Origin: Asticcacaulis sp.
GTDB lineage: Bacteria; Pseudomonadota; Alphaproteobacteria; Caulobacterales; Caulobacteraceae
NCBI GenBank assembly: GCA_024707255.1
Contig: JANQAC010000001.1
Coordinates: forward strand, 1,116,001-1,180,000
DNA: 64,000 nucleotides
Direction of reading: 5' to 3'
This document shows, one piece after another, positions 35,305 to 43,479 of this stretch (positions are counted from its first letter, which is position 1; each line of letters opens with the position of its first letter). Position numbers and translations under genes: made by a program. The notes beneath the pieces are model-generated. The model did not search any database and was not told where the DNA came from. It saw nothing but the letters and a program-made list of their open reading frames with translations.

Positions 35305-35564
35305 ATGCCGCCAAACCGGACGGATACCGCTTGGCACTCATAAGCCCCCGTGATGTAAGGTTTTTTTGTGAACCTTGTCATTGCCGGGGTTTTTTATATG
35401 ATGAACGTCCGTCTTGCGCTTCCCAGGCAGGAAAATATTCTGATCCCGATGAAAAATCTTAATATGTTAGCGCTACCAGCGCGTTAATCTATCAACAAGC
35501 CCTTGAACTCATTTTAATTTTCGGACATGCTTGCCTTCTCAGATTTACCGCGTGAGGGAGATCA

Positions 35565-35861
35565 ATGCTCAAGTCTGAACTTATTGAACGTTTGGCTTCC
35601 GAATACCCGCATTTGACGCAGAAGGATGTCGAGCGCGCGGTAAACCTCATTCTGGAATCCATGATCAGCACGCTGGAAAAAGGCGGCCGCGTCGAGCTTC
35701 GCGGCTTTGGCGCCCTGTCGGTACGTTCCCGCCCTGCCCGTGCCGGCCGTAATCCGCGTACCGGGGAATCGGTCAAGGTGCCGGCCAAGCATGTGCCTTT
35801 CTTCAAGAGCGGCAAGGAACTGCGCGAACGCCTGAACCTTTCCGGCGACGACAACGCCTAA
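35565..35861 (+). CDS. ihfB: Integration host factor beta subunit
   Basis: 98 residues of the HU/IHF fold: [17 protein letters not shown] at the N-terminus, [20 protein letters not shown] in the dimer core and the DNA-minor-groove arm [17 protein letters not shown]. Its place after rpsA identifies it as IHF beta rather than HU. It bends DNA at specific sites, assisting sigma-54 promoters and recombination. mscL starts 15 bp later, so the two share a transcript. Confidence 0.95.
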   Translation: MLKSELIERLASEYPHLTQKDVERAVNLILESMISTLEKGGRVELRGFGALSVRSRPARAGRNPRTGESVKVPAKHVPFFKSGKELRERLNLSGDDNA

Positions 35862-35876
35862 CCAGGAGCGCCCGGC

Positions 35877-36275
35877 ATGAGCATTGCCTCCGAATTCAAG
35901 ACCTTCCTGATGCGCGGCAATGTCATCGACCTGGCGGTCGGTGTTGTGATCGGCGGCGCCTTCGGCAAGATTGTCACCTCGCTCGTCGATAATATCATCA
36001 TGCCGCCGATCGGCTATATCACCGGTGGCGTCGATTTCTCCAGTCTCAAGCTGATCTTGAAGCCGGCCGATGTGGCCACCAAGACGGCCGAGGTCGCCAT
36101 CTCCTATGGCGTCTTCATCAATACGGTCATCCAGTTCCTGATCATTGGCGCGGCCATATTCCTGGTGGTCAAGGCGATCAACAGGCTGATGCCGCCACCG
36201 CCGGCGCCACCGCCGCCCGGCCCTTCGCAGGAAGAACTGCTGGCCGATATCCTGGCTGAGCTGAAGAAGAAGTAA
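35877..36275 (+). CDS. mscL: Large-conductance mechanosensitive channel
   Basis: 132 residues, the usual length. [20 protein letters not shown] is the pore-lining first helix region, [20 protein letters not shown] the second helix. The C-terminal bundle [14 protein letters not shown] follows a proline-rich linker. MscL opens under extreme membrane tension to release solutes. It is co-directional with ihfB and followed by a palindromic repeat and a terminator. Confidence 0.96.
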   Translation: MSIASEFKTFLMRGNVIDLAVGVVIGGAFGKIVTSLVDNIIMPPIGYITGGVDFSSLKLILKPADVATKTAEVAISYGVFINTVIQFLIIGAAIFLVVKAINRLMPPPPAPPPPGPSQEELLADILAELKKK

Positions 36276-36320
36276 GCACTTTCCAAAAAGTGTAACGCAC
36301 CTTTTTGGATTAAAAAGTGC
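36276..36320. repeat. Nested palindromic element, copy 2
   Basis: Starts at the base after the mscL stop. Core arms CCAAAAAGTG and CACCTTTTTGG surround TAACG, with outer arms GCACTTT and AAAGTGC. The core and the following ATTAAA match the element after cmk (33235-33277), while the outer arms differ but remain complementary. Confidence 0.6.
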
Positions 36321-36332
36321 GCAAAACAAAGC

Positions 36333-36362
36333 AAAGGCCGGGGTTCCGCTCCGACCTTTTTT
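36333..36362 (+). terminator. Terminator of ihfB-mscL
   Basis: AAAGGCCGGGG pairs with the CTCCGACCTTT side (one mismatch and a G-U) and runs into TTTTTT. It lies 58 bp after mscL. Confidence 0.65.
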
Positions 36363-36380
36363 GTTATCCGCCAGCGCATT

Positions 36381-36412
36381 AAAAAAGCCCCCCGCGCGTA
36401 AGCACCGGGGGC
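36381..36412 (-). terminator. Terminator of the GH15 gene
   Basis: On the minus strand GCCCCCGGTGC and GCGCGGGGGGC form a GC-rich hairpin followed by TTTTTT. It lies 25 bp beyond the GH15 stop and faces the mscL terminator. Confidence 0.75.
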
Positions 36413-36436
36413 CGAGTTGGGTCAAAGGGGTTGAGA

Positions 36437-38869
36437 CTAATCTTTGACCTTGTCTGAAAAGCGCTGATACGTGGCCGGGTTGCGGTCCCAGACCTGGCGG
36501 TCACGCACACTGCGCAGAAGCTTGACATATTCGGCATGTGACCAGGCCAGCGGCGTGGCGCTGTCCGTGCCTTCGCCGACCGTATAGTCATGAGCGGTCT
36601 TCGAACCGACGCCATCGAACACCTGTTCGGGGATCATCAGCCCCTCATTGGCGAACAGTTCCATTCCCTTCACATAGGTGCCGCGAATGGCCGCGATATC
36701 GCCGTCCGTCGCGCCACCGGCTTTCAGGCTGTCGAGCGCCAGTTCGTAATGGCCGCGTTCACCGGTGAAGATTGGCCAGACGCGCCCGCGCTGGTCGGGC
36801 GACATCGGGCCGTAATTGCCGCCTTCCGTGCCTTCGCCATAGCCGTCATTGCCATAACGGCGGAAGCCGGGGACGGTCACATCCGTGCCGGGGAAATGAA
36901 AATCGTAACGCACGCGCAGATTTTCCGGCAGGGTCTGGTCATCGATCACGGCCAGCGAAGCGGTGATGTCCTTGTCATCGGCCGGACGCACGCCATAGCG
37001 CACCAGTTCGAGGAAGCCGGCGTCGACCATCAGGTCCGAGGGCATGGCCGGACGGCCGTTGCGGCTGTCCTGGCTGCCCGGATTATTGGCGTCTTCCGAA
37101 CGCGAGATGCGCAGGAAGTAGCTGGCCGGCTTGTCCTCGCCGCGTACCTTGCCCGACGTGGTGAAAAGGCGTTGTTCCAGTTTTCCGGAATAATCGGCGG
37201 CCTTTTCGCTGTAAAGCTTGGCGCCATCGGCATCGCCCGCCTGGGTGGCGATATCGGCCGCCGCCGTCAGGCCGGCGATCACCGCCGCGGTGGTCGAAGG
37301 GGAGTGGCCTTCCTGCTCCTCCCAGCGTTCCTGCTGGCTGTAGGGCGGGGTGATGGTGGCATGGTTCCAGTCTAGCCCCACCGTGCCGCCGTGGCTGAGG
37401 AAATCGGCGGCGGGCTTCAGCATGCTATGGTAGGATGACAGCAGTTCGGCCTTCGAGATCAGGCCCAGTTGCTCCAGCCGTTCACCGAGCAGGATCGGCA
37501 TGGCGGTCTGGTCAAGCTGGACACCGACCCATTCCGGCGTGCCGTCAACGTGGGCCTTCTGCATGAACCAGCCGGTGGCGCCGGTATTGCCGGGCGTCGT
37601 CGACCTGACCTGCACGGTCGGCAGGTAACGGAAGGCGGCGACCGGCGTTTCGCGGTCGCCCAGAGCGGCCAGGGCCATGGAAACCTGGTAGAAATCGCGC
37701 GGCCAGACGGCCTTGTAGCCGGTCGAGGAGACATCGGTGGTCACCGTATCGCCCCACGGATTGCTCAGCGAAGCGATCATGGCGCCGGCAGAGGTATGGT
37801 CTTCCTGCACCTTCAGCGCCAGGGCCGAGGCATAGAGCAGTTTGCCATTGTCCTCTGATACCGGGATCAGGCTTTTCAGTTCGGACAGCGAGGCGAGATA
37901 GTCTTCCCAGCCAACCGCCTTGCCTTCACCGTTATAATTGGCCAGCACTTTCGCATAGCCGGCTTTCAGGGTGGCAGCGGATCTGACGCTGGCAGCCTCG
38001 GTGTTTGCGCCAAAGCCCAGGGCTAGGTCGAAGGTGGCCGTTTGGCTGACCGTCGGCAATTGCCCGACCAGCACGATATTGCCCTTCTGGTCGGCGGCGC
38101 TGTGCAGCGCACCAAGCGACTGCGTGGCGGTCAGTTCCTTTATACCGTCGCTGACGCCGGTATAACCGACCGTGGCCTTTTTGAACGGCACATTGGCGGA
38201 CAGATTGAGCGCGACGTTTCCTTGCCAGGCTTGCAGGTTGGTCACATTGGCATGGCCCTCGTCATCGCCGGAGGTATTGGCCATCGAGGGATCGAGAATA
38301 ACGTAAGGTGTCACCGGGCCTTTGAGCGCCTTGACCGTGACACGCACCATCAGGGTCTGGTGATCGGGATCGGTGAAGACATCCTTGATAATGACAAAGC
38401 GACCCTGCTTGTCGGTATTGGTCAGACGGTAGGCTGGCGAGAGCGGACGGCCGGCAGCATCGGTATGGATATATTCAACATGGCTGGTTGTATCGGTACG
38501 CTCGAAGGCGGTCCATCCGGCTCCCGTGACGGCGATCTGCATTTCACGGATCTGCGCCTCGTGGATGCGGCCGTACATGGTTTCGGTCACCACGCCCTCG
38601 GCCAGTGAGAACCATACCTTCGAGACGGTGCCTGTTGCGGCCTGATCGGAGAACTGATAGTCCTTGTAAGCCTCATAGGCGCTGCCGATACCCTGCTTGC
38701 CGGAATAGGCCCAGGGCGAAGCGAGGCCCGGACCATTGGTGGCCTTGGCGTCAGCAATGACGGTGGGGTTATGGTTGGGCGTCTCTTCCTGCGCCAGGGC
38801 CGCGCCACCTGCCAAGGCCAGTACGCTTGCACAACCGGCCAGTACATATTTACGCATACGCAGTTCCAT
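36437..38869 (-). CDS. GH15 glucan 1,4-alpha-glucosidase (glucoamylase/glucodextranase type)
   Basis: 810 residues from ATG 38869, chosen because AGGAG lies 6 nt upstream and a signal peptide follows (KYVLAGCASVLALAGGAALA). Residues 30-290 form the N-terminal beta-sandwich of bacterial glucoamylases. The remainder is the (alpha/alpha)6 barrel: YKAVWPRDFYQVSMALAALG, QEGHSPSTTAAVIAGL with the probable general acid Glu, and WPIFTGERGHYELA with the base Glu. It releases glucose from the ends of alpha-glucans in the periplasm or outside. It diverges from the GH97 gene across a region with paired LacI-type operators. Confidence 0.92.
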   Translation of the reverse strand: MELRMRKYVLAGCASVLALAGGAALAQEETPNHNPTVIADAKATNGPGLASPWAYSGKQGIGSAYEAYKDYQFSDQAATGTVSKVWFSLAEGVVTETMYGRIHEAQIREMQIAVTGAGWTAFERTDTTSHVEYIHTDAAGRPLSPAYRLTNTDKQGRFVIIKDVFTDPDHQTLMVRVTVKALKGPVTPYVILDPSMANTSGDDEGHANVTNLQAWQGNVALNLSANVPFKKATVGYTGVSDGIKELTATQSLGALHSAADQKGNIVLVGQLPTVSQTATFDLALGFGANTEAASVRSAATLKAGYAKVLANYNGEGKAVGWEDYLASLSELKSLIPVSEDNGKLLYASALALKVQEDHTSAGAMIASLSNPWGDTVTTDVSSTGYKAVWPRDFYQVSMALAALGDRETPVAAFRYLPTVQVRSTTPGNTGATGWFMQKAHVDGTPEWVGVQLDQTAMPILLGERLEQLGLISKAELLSSYHSMLKPAADFLSHGGTVGLDWNHATITPPYSQQERWEEQEGHSPSTTAAVIAGLTAAADIATQAGDADGAKLYSEKAADYSGKLEQRLFTTSGKVRGEDKPASYFLRISRSEDANNPGSQDSRNGRPAMPSDLMVDAGFLELVRYGVRPADDKDITASLAVIDDQTLPENLRVRYDFHFPGTDVTVPGFRRYGNDGYGEGTEGGNYGPMSPDQRGRVWPIFTGERGHYELALDSLKAGGATDGDIAAIRGTYVKGMELFANEGLMIPEQVFDGVGSKTAHDYTVGEGTDSATPLAWSHAEYVKLLRSVRDRQVWDRNPATYQRFSDKVKD

Positions 38870-38988
38870 TACCCTCTCCTGCCGTCGCGCGGCCATTCCC
38901 GGCGCACGAACCTTATTGATTTTGATCGGGCCAAATCGTTTAGCCCGTCTTTTCATCACTATGGCAAAGAGAGAGGACTTCGTCGCGC

Positions 38989-39033
38989 TGCATACGTATT
39001 CACGGCGGCAAAATCCGCATGAATACGAATTCG
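38989..39033. promoter_or_regulatory. Operator pair upstream of GH15
   Basis: TGCATACGTATTCA at 38989-39002 and TGAATACGAATTCG at 39020-39033, spaced 31 bp. Both are near-palindromes around CG and match the pair on the GH97 side. Being three helical turns apart, they could be bound on one face by a LacI-family dimer of dimers. Confidence 0.55.
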
Positions 39034-39046
39034 CTACAGCGCGGGG

Positions 39047-39084
39047 CAAAAAAAACGCCCTTTGATCCGAAAGGATCAAAGGGC
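39047..39084 (-). terminator. Minus-strand terminator inside the control region
   Basis: GCCCTTTGATCC and GGATCAAAGGGC form a perfect 12-bp stem with a 4-nt loop. On the minus strand it is followed by GTTTTTTTTG. No credible minus-strand gene lies upstream of it, so it ends either a small RNA or a leader transcript of GH15. Confidence 0.8.
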
Positions 39085-39365
39085 AGTTTATGTTGAGAAG
39101 ATACCACTTACAAAGCAAGAGCCTGTAATTGGTGTATTCCGGCCGCGTCACAACAGCCGAAATAGGAGCGCCGGTTTTCAGCCGAAGCGCCAGCGACGCT
39201 TACGGCAAATGACCGGAAACCAATGTGTAAACGTTTGCATGGCCGGAGGGCAACAGAAAAAGCGCAATAGGCGAAATTTTGCGTCAATTTCCAGAGCCGG
39301 GCAGCCAGAGCAAGGTTCACCGAAGTTGCCGTCAGCCTATGCGTGCTTTTTAAGGTGCGCAATCC

Positions 39366-39410
39366 TGAATACGTATTCAGCTATTATGTGGCCCTCTGAA
39401 TACGTATGCA
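39366..39410. promoter_or_regulatory. Operator pair upstream of GH97
   Basis: The perfect palindrome TGAATACGTATTCA (39366-39379) and TGAATACGTATGCA (39397-39410), again exactly 31 bp apart, about 90-135 bp before the GH97 start codon. Confidence 0.6.
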
Positions 39411-39501
39411 TGCCCTTCAACCGCAGATAAGGTCTTTTGCGCGCCGGCCATTTGGCATAAGCCTGGGTTAGAAAACGATTACAGGAATAAGGAAACTCTC
39501 C

Positions 39502-41607
39502 ATGCATACCGGGCCGAGCCTGAAGGCGCTTGCTTTTTCACTCCTGGCGGTAACGGCCGCCAGCCCCGCCCTGGCCCAGGACGCCGCTCCGGCCGCCGAT
39601 GTCTCGCAATCCTCGCAGGCGGCGCCGAAATACCAGACCATTGCCAGCGCGGACTCACCCGACAAGGTGCTGCATGTCGATGTCATGCTGAGCGGGGATG
39701 GCAATCTGTCCTATCAGGTGTCGCGCAACGGTCAGGTCATCGTTAATCCGTCGCGGCTGGGCCTGATCCTGGCCAATGCGCCGAAGTTCGATCGCTATTT
39801 CTCACTGGATAAGACAGAAACGACGTCGCACGACGACACCTGGGAGCAGCCGTGGGGCGAGCGCCGCTATGTGCGCAACCATTATAATGAACTGCGCGTC
39901 GACGTGGTCCAGAAGACCTGGGATGACCGCAAGATGACCGTGGTCTTCCGCATCTATGATGACGGCCTGGGCTTCCGCTATGAGTTCCCCGACCAGCCGC
40001 AGCTTCACAAGCTGGAGATCATGGACGAACTGACCGAGTTCGCCATCGCCGATCCGGCCACCGCCTGGTGGGATGTCGCCGGTGAATGGAACCGCGAGGA
40101 ATATCTCTATAACAAAACGCCGCTGGACGAGGTCAGCGAGGCCCAGACGCCCATGACGATAAAGACGGACAAGGGGCTCTATATCTCTTTCCATGAGGCG
40201 GCCCTGGTCGATTACGCCGCCTACTGGCTGCGTCGCGTCGATGGCCAGCGGTTGAAAACACGCCTGGCGCCTTCGGCCATGGGCGCGCCAGTGGTGCGTG
40301 ACGCGCCCTTCCCGACGCCGTGGCGGACCATGGAAATCACCGATACCGCCGCCGGACTTTATAACGCATCCGACCTGATCCTGAATCTCAACGAACCCAA
40401 CAAGCTGGGCGATGTGTCGTGGGTCAAGCCGTATAAATATGTCGGCATCTGGTGGGGGATGCACCTCAACAAGTGGACCTGGGAAGCCGGTCCGCGCCAC
40501 GGCGCCACCACCAAAAACACCGAGGACTATATCGACTTCGCGGCGAAGAATGGTTTCCGCGGCGTGTTGGTCGAGGGCTGGAACAAGGGCTGGGAAGACT
40601 GGTTCGGCAAGGGCTGGAACTTCTCCTTCACCGAAAGCTACCCGGATTTCGACTTAGCCGCGATTTCCGCCTATGGCCTGAAGAAGGGCATCCATCTGGT
40701 CGGCCATAACGAGACCTCCGGCAATGTCGCCAACTACGAGCCGCAAATGGCGGCGGGCTTCGCGCAATACGAAAAATATGGCGTGGATTCGGTCAAGACC
40801 GGCTATGTCGCCGATGCCGGCGGCGCCCGCGTCAAGGCGGCCGACGGCGAAGTCCGCTACACCTTCAACGACAGCCAGGAAATGGTTCGTCACTATCTGC
40901 TGAACGTGACGACCGCGGCCAAATACCATATCGCCATCGATACCCACGAGCCGATCAAGGATACCGGCCTGCGCCGCACCTATCCAAACTGGGTGTCGCG
41001 CGAAGGCCAGCGCGGCATGGAATATAACGCCTGGGGCGATCCGCAGAATCCGCCGGAACACGAGGCCAATCTCGTCTTCACCCGCATGCTCTCCGGCCCG
41101 ATGGATTTCACGCCGGGAATCCTCAGCCTCGAAGGGCAGGGCAAGCCGATCCCGTCCACTCAGGCCAAGCAACTGGCGCTCTACGTCGTCCTCTATTCGC
41201 CGATCCAGATGGCCGCTGACCTGCCGGAAAACTACGCTAAATATCCGAAGCCCTTCCAGTTCATCAAGGACGTGCCGACAGACTGGGACCAGTCGATTGC
41301 CCTCAATGGCGAGCCGGGTGATTTCGCCACTATCGTGCGCAAGGACCGCCACTCCGACAACTGGTATCTCGGCAGCGTGACCGATGAAAACGAACGCAGC
41401 GTCGATGTGCCGCTGAGCTTCCTGGAGGCCGGCCGCACCTACAAGGCGCAGATCTATCGCGATGGTCCGAAGGCCGGCATGGAAGGCGAGGCCCGCTTCG
41501 ATATCGTCATCGAGGAAAAGACGGTGACGGCTGGCGATACGCTCACCCTGCGCATGGCCCCCGGCGGCGGCGAGGCGATCCGCTTCGTGGCCCAGAAGAA
41601 GAAGTAA
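39502..41607 (+). CDS. GH97 alpha-glucosidase (SusB-like)
   Basis: 701 residues with a signal peptide (LKALAFSLLAVTAASPALAQ). An N-terminal beta-super-sandwich at about residues 45-300 is followed by the (beta/alpha)8 barrel (YVGIWWGMHLNKWTWEAGP, GVLVEGWNKGWEDWFG) and a C-terminal beta domain. The catalytic and calcium-binding glutamates of the inverting SusB branch fit AIDTHEPIKDTGLRRTYPN and REGQRGMEYNAW. It removes glucose from malto-oligosaccharides in the periplasm, complementing GH15. The esterase gene begins 1 bp after its stop. Confidence 0.93.
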   Translation: MHTGPSLKALAFSLLAVTAASPALAQDAAPAADVSQSSQAAPKYQTIASADSPDKVLHVDVMLSGDGNLSYQVSRNGQVIVNPSRLGLILANAPKFDRYFSLDKTETTSHDDTWEQPWGERRYVRNHYNELRVDVVQKTWDDRKMTVVFRIYDDGLGFRYEFPDQPQLHKLEIMDELTEFAIADPATAWWDVAGEWNREEYLYNKTPLDEVSEAQTPMTIKTDKGLYISFHEAALVDYAAYWLRRVDGQRLKTRLAPSAMGAPVVRDAPFPTPWRTMEITDTAAGLYNASDLILNLNEPNKLGDVSWVKPYKYVGIWWGMHLNKWTWEAGPRHGATTKNTEDYIDFAAKNGFRGVLVEGWNKGWEDWFGKGWNFSFTESYPDFDLAAISAYGLKKGIHLVGHNETSGNVANYEPQMAAGFAQYEKYGVDSVKTGYVADAGGARVKAADGEVRYTFNDSQEMVRHYLLNVTTAAKYHIAIDTHEPIKDTGLRRTYPNWVSREGQRGMEYNAWGDPQNPPEHEANLVFTRMLSGPMDFTPGILSLEGQGKPIPSTQAKQLALYVVLYSPIQMAADLPENYAKYPKPFQFIKDVPTDWDQSIALNGEPGDFATIVRKDRHSDNWYLGSVTDENERSVDVPLSFLEAGRTYKAQIYRDGPKAGMEGEARFDIVIEEKTVTAGDTLTLRMAPGGGEAIRFVAQKKK

Positions 41608-41608
41608 G

Positions 41609-43366
41609 ATGTGGCGCGGGATACTGATCGGCCTGGCCGTTCTCTTCGCCCTGCCCGCCTGGGCGGACGGGCGGCTGGATCACTATCCCGCCTTCGCCTC
41701 GAAATTCATTACCCCTCGCCAGGTCACGGTCTGGCTGCCGGAAGGCTATGACCCGGCGCATCCCCTGCCGGTGCTTTACATGCAGGACGGCCAGAATGTC
41801 TTTGAGGCCAGCCGGGCCTATGGCAGCCACACCTGGGGCATTATTGACATGCTCAGCACACGGATCAAATCCGGCGACCTGCCGCCGGTGATCGTGGTGG
41901 CCATCGATAATGGCGGGACCTTGCGCGGCCGCGAATACCTGCCGCGAAAAATCTATGACCGAATGCCACCGGAGGCTCGTGCCCGCCTGGCGAAGAACTG
42001 GGGCGGCCCGCCGCTTTCCGATCAGTACCTGCGCTTCCTTGTTACCGAACTAAAGCCCTTTATCGACAAGACCTACGCCACTCAAGGCGATGCGGCCCAC
42101 ACCTCTGTCATGGGGTCGTCGATGGGCGGCCTGATCTCGTTTTACGCGCAAGCCGAATACCCGCAGGTCTTCGGCGCCTCGGCCTCGCTCTCGATGCACT
42201 GGGTGCTTGATAATCCATGGATCAGTACGCCGGACGACGCCGTTAATGCACCGCTGGTGATCCAGGCATTTGATGACTATCTCGCCATATCGCCCCTGAA
42301 TCCCACAACCAGCCATGTCTATATGGACCAGGGCACGGAGACACTCGATGCGCACTACCGCCCCTACAGCCTGGGCGTGGCGGCGGCGATGAAGGCGCGC
42401 GGCTGGCAGGACGGCCCGCATTTTTCCTCGCAGATATTCCCCGGCGCCGATCACAGCGAAACATCCTGGGCGAAGCGCCTGGATATTCCGCTGAACTTCC
42501 TTTTGAAGCAGAAAGTGGTGGCCAGCGGCACATTGATCACCCTGCCACAGGTGACTTCGGCCTATGTCATCCCGCGCGATATTCATGTCTGGCTGCCGGA
42601 TGATTACGACCCGGCGAAAACCTACAAGACCCTCTACATGATGGATGGCCAGAACCTGTTTTCGCCCAGCCAGTACAGCGGTGCCGATTGGGGCGTGGCC
42701 GAGGTGCTGCCGAAACTGATCGATGACGGCAAGGTGTCACCAGCGATCATTATCGGCATCGACAACATCCCAGACCGGACGCGCGAATACATGCCGCAGA
42801 AGGTCTATGACCATATGCCGGCGGATTACCAGGTGCGCATCCGCGCCTTCGAGGATGGCAAAACACCGAATGCGGATAACTTCCTGAAATTCGTCGTCAC
42901 CGAACTGAAACCGATGATCGACAAGACCTACCACACCGCCCCCGGCCCGGAAAACACCTCGATCATGGGGTCTTCTATGGGCGCCCATATCGCGCTTTAT
43001 GCGCAAGGGGAATATCCAGATATTTTCGGCGCCTCGGCCTCCCTCTCCATGCCGTGGCTGATGGCCGATCCGGCCAAAGACCCGACCGCGATCGAAGCCG
43101 ACGCCGAAACCGTGGCCGCCGGCTGGACGGCCTGGCTGAAGACAACGAAGATGGTCCCCGGCCGCAATCGCATCTACAGCGATCAGGGCACGGTGGGGCT
43201 CGATGGCCTGTTCACGCCCTATGAGGAAAAGGCCGTGGCGGCTTTCCGCGCCAATGGCTGGAGCGAGGCCAATTTCCACGCCCCCGTTTATGAAGGGGCC
43301 GAGCACAGCGAAAAGGATTGGCGCCAGCGCGTGGATATACCGCTTGTCTTCCTGCTGAACCGTTGA
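41609..43366 (+). CDS. Secreted two-domain esterase (tandem esterase-D-like domains)
   Basis: 585 residues with a signal peptide (ILIGLAVLFALPAWAD). Two homologous alpha/beta hydrolase domains of about 270 residues each follow. Each has a VWLPxxYDPA start, a YMQDGQNVF or YMMDGQNLF motif, a GSSMG nucleophile (S171 and S456), FGASASLSM, and a catalytic histidine in ADHSE or AEHSE (H282 and H566). Both active sites look intact. It is translationally coupled to GH97, so it may remove acyl groups from alpha-glucan or associated polysaccharide (inference). Confidence 0.87.
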   Translation: MWRGILIGLAVLFALPAWADGRLDHYPAFASKFITPRQVTVWLPEGYDPAHPLPVLYMQDGQNVFEASRAYGSHTWGIIDMLSTRIKSGDLPPVIVVAIDNGGTLRGREYLPRKIYDRMPPEARARLAKNWGGPPLSDQYLRFLVTELKPFIDKTYATQGDAAHTSVMGSSMGGLISFYAQAEYPQVFGASASLSMHWVLDNPWISTPDDAVNAPLVIQAFDDYLAISPLNPTTSHVYMDQGTETLDAHYRPYSLGVAAAMKARGWQDGPHFSSQIFPGADHSETSWAKRLDIPLNFLLKQKVVASGTLITLPQVTSAYVIPRDIHVWLPDDYDPAKTYKTLYMMDGQNLFSPSQYSGADWGVAEVLPKLIDDGKVSPAIIIGIDNIPDRTREYMPQKVYDHMPADYQVRIRAFEDGKTPNADNFLKFVVTELKPMIDKTYHTAPGPENTSIMGSSMGAHIALYAQGEYPDIFGASASLSMPWLMADPAKDPTAIEADAETVAAGWTAWLKTTKMVPGRNRIYSDQGTVGLDGLFTPYEEKAVAAFRANGWSEANFHAPVYEGAEHSEKDWRQRVDIPLVFLLNR

Positions 43367-43479
43367 AAAGACAGCGCCATATCGCGTAAATTCAGTTTCT
43401 GTTAGGGTTTGTTAACCGTGATCCGTCACACTCCGGACTATCGTATGCCAGTTCAGACGGACCCTGTTCGCCAAGCCCC

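Larger units (their letters stand above)
38870..39501. promoter_or_regulatory. Divergent GH15/GH97 control region (632 bp)
   Basis: No convincing gene lies here. The region contains six LacI-type sites with a central CG: pairs at 38989 and 39020, and at 39366 and 39397. There are also two of a second type, TGTAAACGTTTGCA at 39226-39239 and AGAAAACGATTACA at 39470-39483. The last lies 18 bp before the GH97 ATG. A minus-strand terminator (39047-39084) divides the region. Each enzyme gene thus has its own operator pair at its end. Confidence 0.65.

Noticed and set aside
39108..39362. 84-codon minus-strand frame upstream of the orphan terminator
   Set aside because: No ribosome site, no motif, and unusual composition; a non-coding transcript explains the terminator better.
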